Below, in pieces: positions 26,196 through 37,000 of a stretch of 64,000 bases of DNA (the first letter of the stretch is position 1; every line of letters starts with the position of its first letter). A program made the position numbers and the translations under genes. Source of the stretch: Kordiimonas gwangyangensis DSM 19435 = JCM 12864 (GTDB taxonomy: Bacteria; Pseudomonadota; Alphaproteobacteria; Sphingomonadales; Kordiimonadaceae); assembly GCF_000375545.1 (NCBI RefSeq), contig NZ_AQXF01000004.1:423149-487148 (forward strand). The letters run 5' to 3'. The notes under the pieces were generated by a model. The model worked only from the letters and a program-made list of their open reading frames with translations. It made no database searches and was not told where the DNA came from.

Positions 26196-26414
26196 TTACT
26201 TGAAGCGGTAGGTGATGCGACCTTTGGTCAGATCGTACGGCGTCAGCTCAACGAGCACTTCATCGCCCGCGAGAACGCGAATGCGGTTCTTGCGCATTTT
26301 ACCGGCCGTGTGGCCGAGAATTTCGTGGCCGTTTTCCAGCTCCACGCGGAACATTGCGTTCGGCAGCAGTTCTGTAACCGTGCCGCGCATTTCCAATACT
26401 TCTTCTTTAGCCAT
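26196..26414 (-). CDS. infA: Translation initiation factor IF-1
   Basis: A 72-aa OB-fold protein beginning [20 protein letters not shown] and ending [15 protein letters not shown], the standard IF-1 sequence and length. It binds the ribosomal A site during initiation. AAGGAG sits 7 nt before the ATG. The 150-bp region ahead of it (26415-26564) holds its promoter, but no clear -35/-10 pair can be picked. Confidence 0.98.
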   Translation of the reverse strand: MAKEEVLEMRGTVTELLPNAMFRVELENGHEILGHTAGKMRKNRIRVLAGDEVLVELTPYDLTKGRITYRFK

Positions 26415-26564
26415 TATATCTCCTTGGGATGGCCTTCAATTCGCGCACATACATGAAGCGCTTGTCGCCGAAATGCAACAATTTTGGCGGAAATCCCACG
26501 ATATTTGTGCGATTTGGGCTCATTTTGCCACAAGGGCCTGATTTTGGGTGTGGCTGTAACGCAG

Positions 26565-27020
26565 CTAGAACGGGAAACGGTCAGCGATACGGACCTCGAG
26601 ATGGTCACGCACAAGGCGGTAGCTGTCCATCACCTGATTGCGGTTGCCTTCGCTGTCTGTCGGGTCTGGCGTGGGCCAAAACTCAAGCGACTCGGGTGAT
26701 TTGAGCTTCTGCTTTTTGAGATGCGCGTGTGATTCGGCGGTCAGCGCGATCACCGCGTCAAACGCCGTAAGGTCCACGTCCGCGAGCGTCAGCGCTTTGT
26801 GGGTGGACAGGTCAATCTTCTCTTCCGCCATTGCGGAGACGGTGAAGGGGTCAAGCGCGCCCGCGATCAGCCCGGCTGATTCTACAAATAGCCGCCGTTT
26901 GCTGTGGCGTTTCGCCAGTGCTTCCGCCATCGGGCTACGGACCGCATTCTGGTTGCAGACAAAAAGCACACTTTTGGCCGGGGCCTTGCCCGGCGCTGGG
27001 GTGTTTGCTGTCTCGCTCAT
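26565..27020 (-). CDS. Low-molecular-weight phosphotyrosine phosphatase family protein
   Basis: 151 aa. The P-loop [19 protein letters not shown] (C-x5-R-S) is near residue 20, and the general acid Asp is in [13 protein letters not shown]. This fold covers protein tyrosine phosphatases and arsenate reductases of the ArsC type; the DP-D ending favours phosphatase. ATG 27020 is chosen because it overlaps the UPF0262 stop (ATGA). In alphaproteobacteria this gene commonly lies between UPF0262 and infA. Substrate unknown. Confidence 0.85.
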   Translation of the reverse strand: MSETANTPAPGKAPAKSVLFVCNQNAVRSPMAEALAKRHSKRRLFVESAGLIAGALDPFTVSAMAEEKIDLSTHKALTLADVDLTAFDAVIALTAESHAHLKKQKLKSPESLEFWPTPDPTDSEGNRNQVMDSYRLVRDHLEVRIADRFPF

Positions 27021-27514
27021 CGTGGGCCCCGTCCGTCCTTCAGGTGCAAAACGCATACAAGGGTGAACAGCCGCCTGGCGGTTGGCATGTCCACCTTGAT
27101 CTTGCCGTCCAGTCGTTCCATCAGAAGTTCGCTGCCCTGGTTATGAAGCCCGCGCCGGCCCATATCGATGGCTTCGATCTGGCTGGGGCTCGCGGTTTTG
27201 ATCGCTTCATAATAGCTGTCACAGATGGCGAAATAGTCACGGATGATGCGGCGAAACGGTGTGACGGCGAGGCGAAAGCTCATCAGCACATCGTCGCCCG
27301 TGCTTTTCACATCAAAGGCCAGCCGCCCTTCGGTGATCGAGAGATGCAGCTTGTAAGGGCCAACATAACGTTCGTCCGCCGACTTCAGAAGCTCGAAGCT
27401 GTTTTCCTCGAGAAGGTCAAAAATCGCGATGCGACGCTCATGCTCCACATCCGCGCTCCAGCGCGTCATGGTGCTTTCATCCAGCGTCACATCTACAAGC
27501 TTGTGTTTGGCCAT
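27017..27514 (-). CDS. UPF0262 family protein
   Basis: 165 aa, starting [12 protein letters not shown] and containing [18 protein letters not shown] and [19 protein letters not shown], the conserved stretches of UPF0262. The family is found in alphaproteobacteria downstream of hisD and has no known biochemical function. It lies 4 bp after hisD and overlaps the phosphatase by 4 bp. Confidence 0.9.
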   Translation of the reverse strand: MAKHKLVDVTLDESTMTRWSADVEHERRIAIFDLLEENSFELLKSADERYVGPYKLHLSITEGRLAFDVKSTGDDVLMSFRLAVTPFRRIIRDYFAICDSYYEAIKTASPSQIEAIDMGRRGLHNQGSELLMERLDGKIKVDMPTARRLFTLVCVLHLKDGRGPR

Positions 27515-27518
27515 GATG

Positions 27519-28820
27519 CTATTTTTGAAGGTCTTTCAAGCGAATAGCAACAGAAAGCGCGTGCGCGTCCAGCCCTTCTTCTTCCGCGAGGCGAACGGCA
27601 GAAGGGCCGATCACCTGTAGGCTTTCCGCCGTGCAGCCCACGAAAGTCGTGCGTTTCATGAAGTCATAAACGCTGAGGCCCGAGGAGAAACGCGCTGCGC
27701 GTGCCGTGGGCAAAACGTGGTTCGGACCCGCGACATAATCCCCGATGGCTTCGGGCGTATAACGGCCAAGGAAGATGGCACCAGCGTTCCGTACCTTCAC
27801 GCGCATGGCTTCCGCGTCCGCGACTGCGAGCTCAAGGTGCTCGGGCGCGAGGCGATTGATGAGCGGGATAGCGTCCTCAAGCGTTTCCACCACGATGATG
27901 GCACCATAGGTGTTCCAGCTTTCAAGCGCGATCTCGGCGCGGGGCAGGGTGGCGAGGTGATCTTCAACAGCCTTGGCGACCATCTCACCGTATTTGGCGT
28001 CATCGGTGATCAGGATGCTTTGTGCCGCTGTGTCATGCTCAGCTTGCGAGAGAAGGTCCGCGGCGATCCAGCGCGGGTCGTTCTGATTATCAGCGACCAC
28101 AAGGATTTCGCTGGGGCCTGCGATGGTATCAATGCCCACCTTGCCGAAGACCTGCCGCTTGGCCTCCGCCACAAATGCGTTGCCGGGGCCGACGATCTTG
28201 TCGACTGGGGCAATTGTTTCGGTTCCGAAAGCAAGTGCGGCCACAGCCTGTGCGCCGCCAATGCGGTAAATCTCGGTCACGCCCGCGAGCTTGGCAGCCG
28301 CGAGCACAAGCGGGTTCAAAACATCATCCGGCGTCGGCACCACCATGACCACACGGTCCACACCCGCGACACTAGCGGGGATAGCGTTCATCAGAACGCT
28401 TGAGGGGTAACTTGCGGTGCCGCCGGGCACATAAAGGCCCGCCGCCTCAACCGCCTGCCAGTTCTGGCCAAGGCGCACGCCGGCGTCGTCGGTGTAATCC
28501 AGCGCGTCTGGCACCTGCCGCTCGTGGAAGGCGCGGATACGGTCCGCCGCAACACGTAGGGCGTCCATGGTTGCGGCGTCCACCTGCGCGCAAGCGGCGT
28601 CCACTTCTTCCGCAGTGACCACAAGGCCGCGCGTGCGGGCATCGAAGCGGTCGAACTTGGTGGTGAGGTCATAAAGCGCGTCGTCACCGCGCGCCTTCAC
28701 GTCCTCAATGATGCCCGTTACCACGTCGCGCACGTCGGTCGTGGTTTCGCGCTTGGCGGTCAGCAGTTTTTCAAAGTCTGCCGCAAAGTCTGCGGCGGTC
28801 GATTTAAGACGCAGAACCAT
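27519..28820 (-). CDS. hisD: Histidinol dehydrogenase
   Basis: 433 aa, full length. It has [21 protein letters not shown] (NAD site) and the zinc/catalytic region [11 protein letters not shown] with the downstream DLLSQAEHD and HLELAV. It performs the last two oxidations, L-histidinol to L-histidine. The start overlaps the hisG stop by 17 bp. Confidence 0.97.
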   Translation of the reverse strand: MVLRLKSTAADFAADFEKLLTAKRETTTDVRDVVTGIIEDVKARGDDALYDLTTKFDRFDARTRGLVVTAEEVDAACAQVDAATMDALRVAADRIRAFHERQVPDALDYTDDAGVRLGQNWQAVEAAGLYVPGGTASYPSSVLMNAIPASVAGVDRVVMVVPTPDDVLNPLVLAAAKLAGVTEIYRIGGAQAVAALAFGTETIAPVDKIVGPGNAFVAEAKRQVFGKVGIDTIAGPSEILVVADNQNDPRWIAADLLSQAEHDTAAQSILITDDAKYGEMVAKAVEDHLATLPRAEIALESWNTYGAIIVVETLEDAIPLINRLAPEHLELAVADAEAMRVKVRNAGAIFLGRYTPEAIGDYVAGPNHVLPTARAARFSSGLSVYDFMKRTTFVGCTAESLQVIGPSAVRLAEEEGLDAHALSVAIRLKDLQK

Positions 28821-29472
28821 TTTTCACGGCCTCCCTGAAACGTTCAATCCAGTAGCTGACCTCCCGCGGGCGGGTCTTGAAGGCGGCTCGATGAACCACA
28901 AGGCGGGAGGTAATATGCGTCAGCACCTCCACCTCCTTCAGTTTGTTGGCTTTAAGCGTGCCACCGGTTGACACAAGGTCCACAATGCGGCGCGACAGGC
29001 CAAGCTGCGGCGCCAGTTCCATCGCACCGTTCAGCTTGATACATTCGGCCTGCACGCCGCGTTCGGCATAGTAGCGGCGGGTGAGGTTCGGGTATTTGGT
29101 CGCCACCCGAATGTGGGACCATTCGCGCGGGTCTTCGTCCGCCTCATCCTCGGGCATCGCTAGCGAGAGGCGGCAGTGGCCGATATCAAGGTCCAGCGGG
29201 GAATAGAGGTCCGAATAGCCAAATTCCTGCAGCACGTCATTGCCGACAACGGCGAGATGCGCCGCTCCGAAAGCCGCGAAAGTGGCAGCGTCGAACGCAC
29301 GCACGCGGATGATCGACAGGTTCTTCACGTTGGTGTCGAATTGCAGCGCGCGGGATTTGGGGTCATCAAACGCCGGTTCCGGATGGATGCCCGCCGCATG
29401 CACGAGAGGCATCACTTCTTCAAGGATGCGGCCTTTCGGGAGGGCGAGTACCAGTTTTTCACTGAGTTCCAT
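28804..29472 (-). CDS. hisG: ATP phosphoribosyltransferase, short form
   Basis: 222 aa from ATG 29472 ([18 protein letters not shown] follows). Conserved HisG parts are present, such as the [15 protein letters not shown] region and the PRPP loop [15 protein letters not shown]. It catalyses the first, feedback-controlled step of histidine synthesis. The length and absence of the C-terminal ACT-like domain make it the short form, which needs HisZ as regulatory subunit. No hisZ is in the window. The 73 extra codons up to 29688 are not family-like. Confidence 0.95.
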   Translation of the reverse strand: MELSEKLVLALPKGRILEEVMPLVHAAGIHPEPAFDDPKSRALQFDTNVKNLSIIRVRAFDAATFAAFGAAHLAVVGNDVLQEFGYSDLYSPLDLDIGHCRLSLAMPEDEADEDPREWSHIRVATKYPNLTRRYYAERGVQAECIKLNGAMELAPQLGLSRRIVDLVSTGGTLKANKLKEVEVLTHITSRLVVHRAAFKTRPREVSYWIERFREAVKNGSAS

Positions 29473-29524
29473 GATGTTGGTCCGGTCGTTTGTTTTAAGG
29501 GAAATATTCCATAGGCTGTTTATA

Positions 29525-29577
29525 TGTCGGTTTGGCGTTCCGACAATGATGTGACCCTCACGCTTTAGTCTAGCGTG
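29525..29577 (-). promoter_or_regulatory. Two small stem-loops in the hisG leader
   Basis: TGTCGG/CCGACA (29525-29530 with 29540-29545) and CACGCT/AGCGTG (29559-29564 with 29572-29577) form two hairpins between the DUF2948 stop (29582) and hisG. Neither is followed by a T run on the minus strand, so they are not ordinary terminators. I see no run of His codons, so classical his attenuation is not supported. Confidence 0.35.
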
Positions 29578-29581
29578 TGGC

Positions 29582-30016
29582 CTAATTGGTATGATGCGGG
29601 CGGGCGAGGGCTTCCCAGCCTTCGGTGAGGTCCGCCATCGCAGCGTCCACACATTCGGCCGTGAGCTTGAGGGTCGCGCCACCGGCAAAATTCAACAGGA
29701 TATCGAAGGCCTCGCCATTCTCGTGCGCTTCCATGCTCAGGAGATCCAGCACTTCGTCCTTATTGCCGAGGTCAAGGCCTTGGGCCTGCACCTTCAGGAT
29801 GCCGTTCATGTGAAGGCCAGTGCGCACACGCTCGCCTTTCGGGCGGAAGAACTTGCGTTTCTTCTCCCAGCGGAAGCGGTTGGCGACGAAGGTGAGGCGG
29901 TGCGCGCTTGGGGTGAAATCAATATCACCCGTGCGCACGGTGGCGTCCTGCATCAGGCTCGACATCACCGTGAGGTCTTCCGCGCTTTGCGCCAATAGTT
30001 TCAAACTGTCGCTCAT
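29582..30016 (-). CDS. DUF2948 family protein
   Basis: About 144 aa, starting [20 protein letters not shown] and containing [12 protein letters not shown], both conserved in DUF2948, an alphaproteobacterial family with no known function. The frame extends to 30076 through a less likely TTG; the internal ATG near 30016 gives the family's normal N-terminus. It sits between murA and hisG, its usual place. Confidence 0.85.
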   Translation of the reverse strand: MSDSLKLLAQSAEDLTVMSSLMQDATVRTGDIDFTPSAHRLTFVANRFRWEKKRKFFRPKGERVRTGLHMNGILKVQAQGLDLGNKDEVLDLLSMEAHENGEAFDILLNFAGGATLKLTAECVDAAMADLTEGWEALARPHHTN

Positions 30017-30136
30017 TACCCTGGGCCTTGAATTCATATTCGTGCGCAATGTACGGGCGCACGCCTTCCGCTTCAAGTGCTTAAACGCCTGTATGGGCGC
30101 AGAAAATCTGTTGAAGGCGGAAAATTATGCTGCGGG

Positions 30137-31417
30137 TCAGTCGGTCACGCGGTCAATCTGTGCGCCCACGGCCTTCAGCTTCTCTTCCAGACGCTCATAG
30201 CCCCGGTCAAGGTGGTAGAGGCGGTTGACGGTGGTCTCACCTTCCGCGACAAGCCCCGCGAGCGCGAGACCCATACTGGCGCGAAGGTCTGTCGCCATGA
30301 CGGGCGCACCTTTGAGCGGCTTGCCGCCGCGCACCGTGGCGGTTGAGCCTTTGACCGTGATATTGGCACCAAGGCGCATCAGTTCCGACACGTGCATGAA
30401 ACGGTTCTCGAAGATGGCTTCGGTGATCACGCTCGCACCCTCAGCCACACACGCCAGCGCCATGAACTGGGCCTGCATGTCGGTCGCGAAACCGGGGAAG
30501 GGCTGGGTCACTACGTTGAAACCCTGCACATGGCCGTTCGCCTTCACGCGCACGCCACCCTCTTCGACCGTGATGATGCCGCCGGCTTCCGTAAGCGTGT
30601 CGAGCGTCGCCTGCATGTCGTCACCCTTCGCGCCCTCAAGGAACAGGTCCCCGCGCGTCATCAGCGCCGCGACGGCATAAGAGCCAGCCTCGATCCGGTC
30701 CGGCATCACCGCGTGGGTGCAGCCGTGCAGCTTCTCGACACCTTCAATGGTAATGGTCTCATGCCCCGCGCCGGTGATCTTGGCGCCCATGGCATTGAGG
30801 CATTTGGCGAGATCGACAATCTCCGGCTCGCGCGCGGCATTCTCGATGGTGGTGGTACCTTTGGCGAGCGCTGCTGCCATCAGCGCATTCTCGGTCGCGC
30901 CGACGGAGACAAACGGGAAACGGATACGCCCACCCTTGAGGCCATCGGGTGCAGACGCGCGCACATATCCCTGTTCCATCTCGATCGTTGCACCAAGCGC
31001 CGCAATGGCCTTGAGGTGCAGGTCAATGGGGCGCGTGCCGATGGCGCAGCCGCCGGGCAGGGATACGGTCGCTTCGCCTGCGCGGGCGACCAAGGGGCCG
31101 AGCACGAGGATGGAGGCGCGCATTTTCCGCACGATGTCATAGGGCGCCACGGTGTCGTGGATGGTGTGGGCATCAAAGGTGAGGCTACGGCCCGTCATCA
31201 TGCCGCCGCGCCCACCCTCGATCGTGACCGTCACCCCGAGGTGGTTCAGGAGGTCCGTGAGCGTGGTGATATCCGCGAGCCGCGGCAGGTTCTCAAGCGT
31301 GACCGGCTCGTCCGTCAGCAGGCAGGTACACATCAGCGGCAGGGCAGCATTCTTTGCGCCCGAGATGGGAATGGTGCCGTGAAGCGCAGTGCCGCCGGTG
31401 ATGACGAGTTTTTCCAT
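30137..31417 (-). CDS. murA: UDP-N-acetylglucosamine 1-carboxyvinyltransferase
   Basis: 426 aa, full length. N-terminal [17 protein letters not shown] and the catalytic-loop cysteine in [16 protein letters not shown] are present, so it should be fosfomycin-sensitive in form. MurA adds enolpyruvate to UDP-GlcNAc, the first committed step of peptidoglycan synthesis. About 120 bp separate it from DUF2948. Confidence 0.98.
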   Translation of the reverse strand: MEKLVITGGTALHGTIPISGAKNAALPLMCTCLLTDEPVTLENLPRLADITTLTDLLNHLGVTVTIEGGRGGMMTGRSLTFDAHTIHDTVAPYDIVRKMRASILVLGPLVARAGEATVSLPGGCAIGTRPIDLHLKAIAALGATIEMEQGYVRASAPDGLKGGRIRFPFVSVGATENALMAAALAKGTTTIENAAREPEIVDLAKCLNAMGAKITGAGHETITIEGVEKLHGCTHAVMPDRIEAGSYAVAALMTRGDLFLEGAKGDDMQATLDTLTEAGGIITVEEGGVRVKANGHVQGFNVVTQPFPGFATDMQAQFMALACVAEGASVITEAIFENRFMHVSELMRLGANITVKGSTATVRGGKPLKGAPVMATDLRASMGLALAGLVAEGETTVNRLYHLDRGYERLEEKLKAVGAQIDRVTD

Positions 31418-31480
31418 GGGTGGTGTAACCTCAGAAATGAGTTAATGAATGCCCGCACCATGGCGGCCAAAAAAGGCATC

Positions 31481-31505
31481 AAGGCGGCATGATTGCCGCC
31501 TTTTT
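31481..31505 (-). terminator. Hairpin between dcd and murA, probable terminator of dcd
   Basis: GGCGGCA (31483-31489), TGAT, TGCCGCC (31494-31500) with a T5 run on the plus strand and a T6 run slightly displaced (about 8 nt) on the minus strand. It lies 14 bp beyond the dcd stop. Confidence 0.6.
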
Positions 31506-31518
31506 GAAAATTTCCGCC

Positions 31519-32073
31519 CTAGAGCTTTGGAAGCGTTACGCCGCGCTGGCCCTGGTATTTGCCCTGCCGGTCGGAGTAGGCCACTTCGCACGGCTCATTG
31601 CCCTGCAGGAACAGGAACTGGCACGCGCCTTCGTTGGCGTAAATCTTGGCCGGCAGCGGCGTGGTGTTCGAGAACTCGAGCGTCACATGGCCTTCCCAGC
31701 CGGGCTCCAAGGGCGTCACATTCACGATGATGCCGCAGCGCGCGTAGGTGGATTTACCAAGGCAGATAACGAGCACGTCTTTCGGGATACGGAAATATTC
31801 CACCGTGCGTGCGAGCGCGAAACTGTTCGGCGGGATGATGCATACGTCGGTGTCGCGGTCGACAAAGCTTTTTGGCGAGAAGTCTTTGGGGTCCACAATC
31901 GCCGAATCGACATTGGTGAAAATCTTGAACTCGGGCGCCACCCGCGCGTCATAGCCATAGGACGAGAGGCCGTAGGAGATATTGTCTTTCCTCACCTGGC
32001 CATCCACAAACGGTTCGATCATGCCGTGTTCCTTCGACATTTCGCGAATCCATTTATCAGACATGATGGACAT
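31519..32073 (-). CDS. dcd: dCTP deaminase
   Basis: 184 aa with the dUTPase-fold motifs [20 protein letters not shown] and [18 protein letters not shown]. It deaminates dCTP to dUTP for thymidylate synthesis. The length is standard for the monofunctional proteobacterial enzyme. Confidence 0.97.
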   Translation of the reverse strand: MSIMSDKWIREMSKEHGMIEPFVDGQVRKDNISYGLSSYGYDARVAPEFKIFTNVDSAIVDPKDFSPKSFVDRDTDVCIIPPNSFALARTVEYFRIPKDVLVICLGKSTYARCGIIVNVTPLEPGWEGHVTLEFSNTTPLPAKIYANEGACQFLFLQGNEPCEVAYSDRQGKYQGQRGVTLPKL

Positions 32074-32190
32074 GGTCGGTGCTCCCCTGAATAGTCTTGC
32101 ATTGGCTGCCCGGTGGCGGACTTTCCCGCATTAGTACGGCAATCCTTGGGGGCGAACAAGCACCAATCTACAAGATGTGGGGTGGTGGGC

Positions 32191-32352
32191 CTACTTGCCG
32201 TCAGCGTCGTCGGATTTGCGGTCCCGCGCCTGTTCCTTGCGCCGCCTGAGGTTCGCGCGCAGGGCTTCTGCAAGCCGCGCCTGCTTGTCGGCGTCGTGCA
32301 GCTTGCCCACGTCCTGCGTGATGCGGTCCGAATCTTTTGTGCTCTTGCTCAT
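32191..32352 (-). CDS. Small conserved basic protein (53 aa)
   Basis: A short frame from ATG 32352 to TAG 32191 encodes a highly charged helical protein; its core ALRANLRRRKEQARDRK resembles small proteins often annotated near murA/dcd in alphaproteobacteria. Composition (Arg, Lys, Asp rich, no hydrophobic stretch) suggests a soluble nucleic-acid-binding or ribosome-associated peptide, but the function is unknown. No strong ribosome binding site precedes the ATG. Confidence 0.7.
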   Translation of the reverse strand: MSKSTKDSDRITQDVGKLHDADKQARLAEALRANLRRRKEQARDRKSDDADGK

Positions 32353-32525
32353 GGGAGAATTAAATGCCGCAAAAGGCGGCGCTTTTTCAAGCGCGAAATG
32401 TTAGGCTTGCGCGCGGGCAAGCGTGAGGCTTTCAAAATTATTACGCTTTTGGCTTGCATCGACCGCGTGGCTGTGGCAATAGCCCCGGCGTGCCACGAAA
32501 CACCGTGGACCCCGCATATGGTTAC

Positions 32526-32600
32526 GCTGCTGTAGCTCAGGGGTAGAGCACTCCCTTGGTAAGGGAGAGGCCGGGAGTTCAAATCTCCCCAGCAGCACCA
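32526..32600 (+). tRNA. tRNA-Thr (GGT)
   Basis: A 75-nt cloverleaf: acceptor GCTGCTG pairing with CAGCAGC, D arm AGCTCAGGGGTAGAGC, anticodon arm CTCCCTTGGTAAGGGAG with GGT, T arm AGTTCAAATCT, and an encoded CCA. It stands alone on the plus strand between dcd-side genes and the serine hydrolase. Confidence 0.97.
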
Positions 32601-32641
32601 TTTTCCAAAGAAAAACTCTACCTTGATCAGCCGTGCGAAGA

Positions 32642-33727
32642 TTACTCCGCGCCACCGAAATGCTGTTCGGCGAGTTTGCTGCCGATTTTGAGCATATTCT
32701 CATAGCCTGCGGTGTTGTTGTTGAGCACGACGACCACGCCGTCCACTTCCGGCAGCAGCAGGATGAGGCTGAGGTGCCCGATCAGGCGGCCATTATAATA
32801 GTGCACATCAAGCGCGCGGCTCTCGGATACCGGGAGCTTGCCCACGCTCCATGCCATCGGGGTTGCCTCATTGAAGGCTTCACGGGCAGCCGCCGTGGAA
32901 TAGACTTTCCCGTCCAGCACCGCGTGTCCCCAGGCGTTCAGGTCGGCGGCGGTGGAGTACATCGAGGCGGTGCCCCGGAACAGCGCCGGGTTGGTGACCG
33001 GGATTTCTTCAAAGCTGCCGTCGTCACCGCGCAGGTAATTGGGCGCGAGTGTGCCTGTCCCAGCTTCATATATCTGCCCGGTCGAACGCATGCCGAAAGG
33101 CTCAAGGATCTCTGTTTTCAGGTAATCCTCATAAGGCATGCCCGCATAACGGTCGATGATGCGGGCGAGCAGGTAATAATTCACGTTGGAATACAGATAG
33201 TCGCTGCCGGGTTCGAACTTCAACTCAAGTGTTTTGAGCGTATCCATGAAGCTCTCGGCCGTGAAGGTGCGCTTGATGTCGTTATCGAACCAGCCGGGGA
33301 TATCGATATAGTGCGGAATGCCGGAGCGGTTCTGCAGCATCTGCCGCAAGGTGACCTTGGCGGCATAGGGCGCGTCAAAGTCCGGCAACAGGCTGCTCAG
33401 TGTATCGTCGAGCGAGAGTTTGCCTTCATCCACCAGCTTGAGCACAAGCGCCGCTGTGAAGCTTTTGCTCATGGACGCGATGATGAAAGGCGTGTCAGTT
33501 GTGATTAGTTCCGCGTCTGCCTGTGGTGATTTGTTGACTGCTTGATGCAGTAGTATATCGCCGCCTTTCGAGACCAGGAGTGTGCCCGAAAACCCGACCG
33601 TATCCAGAATGCCGGGGAGATGATCCTGCGTTGGTACGGCCGTCTCGTCAGCGGCATAGGCTGTATGAACGCCGCAGCCAAAGGAGAGGGCTGTCGCCAC
33701 AAGCGCCGCAGAAATTGTATTTTTCAT
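32642..33727 (-). CDS. Exported serine hydrolase of the beta-lactamase (class C) fold
   Basis: 361 aa with a signal peptide (TISAALVATALSFGCGVHTAYA, cleavage after AYA). The active-site S-x-x-K is ASMSKSFTAAL and the Y-x-N is YSNVNYYLLARI. This is the Beta-lactamase PF00144 family, which includes D-aminopeptidases, esterases and penicillin-binding-like proteins; a true beta-lactamase activity is not implied. ATG 33727 is used because the signal peptide begins there; the frame to 33769 is longer. The start faces the VCBS/RTX gene 290 bp away. Confidence 0.87.
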   Translation of the reverse strand: MKNTISAALVATALSFGCGVHTAYAADETAVPTQDHLPGILDTVGFSGTLLVSKGGDILLHQAVNKSPQADAELITTDTPFIIASMSKSFTAALVLKLVDEGKLSLDDTLSSLLPDFDAPYAAKVTLRQMLQNRSGIPHYIDIPGWFDNDIKRTFTAESFMDTLKTLELKFEPGSDYLYSNVNYYLLARIIDRYAGMPYEDYLKTEILEPFGMRSTGQIYEAGTGTLAPNYLRGDDGSFEEIPVTNPALFRGTASMYSTAADLNAWGHAVLDGKVYSTAAAREAFNEATPMAWSVGKLPVSESRALDVHYYNGRLIGHLSLILLLPEVDGVVVVLNNNTAGYENMLKIGSKLAEQHFGGAE

Positions 33728-33902
33728 TGATGTCCTCGCATGTTTATTTGCCCTATGTAGGTGAAACATGCAGTGCGTTCAATGCACTAGGCACAATTCT
33801 CTCTTGCACTGGAGACCTTAGCTTTCCGGGTGGTTAAGCTTGCCGCACCCTGTGTTTCGTGCAACACTCACACTCGCGATAACGTTTTGCACGAGCGTCG
33901 CA

Positions 33903-33919
33903 CCGCCCGGTCCGGGCGG
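33903..33919. promoter_or_regulatory. GC-rich 17-bp perfect palindrome upstream of the RTX gene
   Basis: CCGCCCGG (33903-33910), T, CCGGGCGG (33912-33919). It lies 100 bp before the ATG at 34020 in the region shared with the divergent serine hydrolase. It could be an operator or, if transcribed, a strong hairpin in the leader. The 292-bp gap around it (33728-34019) has no other supported gene. Confidence 0.4.
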
Positions 33920-34019
33920 CATACGGGGGTTGTATATTTCTACTTTCTTCTTCGGTCCGACCGGAGAGGCCCTTCCTTGTATGCGCTGCAACTTTGTGTG
34001 CCTTTCAGGGGAAGTGACC

Positions 34020-37000
34020 ATGACCACCTTTACCGTTGATACCATCTCCGGCAGTTCAACCGACGCGTACGGCGGCGGTAACCTTGCCTCCGAAGAGGCG
34101 GACGGCCTCGGCCTGTCGCTCCTTGAGGCCATCGGCCTCGCGCGGGACGGTGATACCATCATCTTTGATCCGTTCCTGAGCGGCTCCAGCATCACCGAGG
34201 CAGTCACCTATGAAATTCAATATGACATCACCATCAACGGCGATATCGACGGTGACGGTGCGCCCGATATAACGATTGATGGCAACGGCTATGGCAGCTT
34301 TTTGTTTGACGTTTTCTCGTCGGGCACTGATGCCACGCTGAATGGCCTGGTCATTACCGGTGTCGACGGTGGCATGGCGGTTCATGCGGGTACTGGCACC
34401 GACCTGACGATCAGCGACAGCATCATCACCGGGAATAGCGCCATCTCCCCCGGCATTGTCTCGAACGGTGCCGATGTCACGCTTGATGGCGTACGCGTTG
34501 AGGGCAACACAGCAGCGAGCGCGGTGGTGGATATCCGCAACGGCACGGTCTCGATCACCAACAGCAGCATCAGTGGCAATACGGGTGATGGCATACTCTT
34601 TGACGCCAATACCGTGACATCCTTTGACGCGGTAACCATTGCAGGCAACACCGGTAATGGTTTGCGCGTCGAGGATATGAGCCTGACCATCAGCGACAGT
34701 GTGCTGACCGGTAACGGCAACAATGAGCTTGTGCTGAGGACTGATGCCTTTGTTACGCTTCAGAACAGCATTGTCGCTGGTGCAAATACTGCAGTCTCCT
34801 TCGTTGGTGACGGCCAGATCCTGACCTTCAGCGGCACCAACGTGCTGGACGACTTTTCCCAGCTCTATGCGGGTGACAACCCGACGATCGAGAGCGACCT
34901 TAGCGAGATATTCAACTCGCTGTCGGGTGATGGCGGCGCACTGACCTTGCGCACCCTGCCGTCTGGCGCGCAGGTCTATGTGGCGCTTGCGAACCCGGAC
35001 GGTGTGGCCTCGGGCCTCGGCCCAGCCTTCGCCCCCACAATCGGCGGCGACACGGCTGACAGCATCAGCGAAGACGGCCCTTCGGTTTCCGGCAACCTGA
35101 CCATCAGCGACCTCAATGGCGCCGCGCATGAGCAGTTCAACTCGGACACGATTGACGGGACATACGGTGAGCTCGAGATCGCTGCGAACGGCGACTGGAT
35201 CTATACGGTCGATAGCGCAAACGCGACCGTTGACGCCATGAATGTTGGCGACGACCTGACGGACACCATCACGGTATCTTCAGCCGACGGCACCACGCAG
35301 GACATCACCATCACCATTGACGGCGCGAATGATGACGCGGCCTTCACCGGTACCGTCACCGGTAACGTGGACGAAGGCGACATAGGCGACAGCGCGGTCA
35401 CCGCCAGTGGTTCCGTGGCCGTTGTGGATGTGGACGACGACCCCGACCCAACTGTGCCGGACGTTGCCAGCACAGCGGGTGACAATGGTTACGGCAGTTT
35501 TGTACTGAGCGCGGGGACCTGGACCTACACCTTGGATCAGTCAGCCGTGCAGGACCTCGATGACGGCGACATGGTCACCGACACCATCACCTACACAGCA
35601 TCTGATGGCACGACGACACAGCAAATTACGGTGACGATTACCGGCACCGCGGACGCATCTGTCATCTCCGGTACCTTTGCGGGCGTAGTGACAGAGGGTG
35701 ACGTGGGCGATGCGGCGGTAACGGCCACGGGCAGCATTACAATTAACGACGCCGACGCTGACGACGCACCAACCTTCTCCGACGTGGCGTCAACCGCGGG
35801 GGATAATGCCTACGGCAGCTTCGTGCTCACCTCCGGCACCTGGACCTACACGCTTGATGAAAGCGCGGTACAGGACCTTGATGATGGTGACACGGTGACA
35901 GACACCATCACCTTCACCGCAAGCGACAGCAGCACACAGCAAATTACGGTAACCATCACCGGTACGGATGATGCGTCTGTGGTCAGCGGTACCTTCACCA
36001 GCACCATCGTTGAAGGCAGCGGCACCAGCACGTCTGGTACACTCAGCATTTCTGATGTGGATGCGGATGACAGCCCAAGTTTCGCCGATGTGGCGTCAGT
36101 CGCAGGCGATAATGCTTACGGCCAATTTGTGCTGACGTCGGGCACTTGGACCTATGTAGCAGACAGCGATATATTGGCGACGCTGGGTGACGGTGCAGCC
36201 CTCACCGACAGCCACACCTTTACCGCCACGGACGGCAGCACACAGGTTGTCACTGTGACCCTGAGCGGCGGCGAAAACCCGCCTTCCGCCCCGCGCCTCG
36301 CCAGCGACGGCGTGCGCGAGAATGAAGCGGGCGCTTTTGTTGGCCAGCTTATAGCGACCGACCCCGATGGCGGCGATGTCAGCTTCTCTGTTGCCGATGA
36401 ACGCTTCAGGGTGGAAGGCGACAGCCTTTATTTGAACGACGATGTCACACTTGATTTTGAGAGCGGCGACGAGATCACGGTGCGGGTCTACGCTGAGGAC
36501 AGCCACGGCCTGCGTACAAGCGCCTTCCTTCGGTTTGATGTGATCGATGTGCGCGAGAGCGTCATGCTACCGGGCACAGCGGCGGATGAAACCCTGACCG
36601 GCAGTGACGAGGCTGACGGCATATGGGCACGTGGTGGCAATGACCAAGTGTTCGCGCTGGGCGGCGATGACCACGTTGGCGGCGGCACGGGGGACGACAC
36701 CCTGGACGGCGGCGCGGGCAATGACATTCTTTGCGGCAGCGACGGCAGCGACAGCCTGCTTGGCGGTGCGGGCGATGACACGCTCTATGGCGGTGCGGGC
36801 GATGATGTTGTTATCGCCGGTGCGGGTAATGATGTGCTGTGGGCAGGCGGAGGTGATGACATGCTCACGGGCGGCGCGGGCGCTGACCAGTTCATCTTCG
36901 GGGCCTTGAGCGGCAATGACACAGTGACCGATTTTGACGTGGATGAAGATACCCTCAACCTCGCAGCGCGCGGTTTTGCAAACCTTGCTGCTTTAGAAGC

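Noticed and set aside
26565-27020. Arsenate reductase (ArsC)
   Set aside because: No ars genes nearby and the DPTDS ending is phosphatase-like; the conserved place before infA argues against arsenic resistance.
30392-31492. A 366-codon frame on the plus strand opposite murA
   Set aside because: Composition-driven shadow of murA; no homology and no ribosome binding site.
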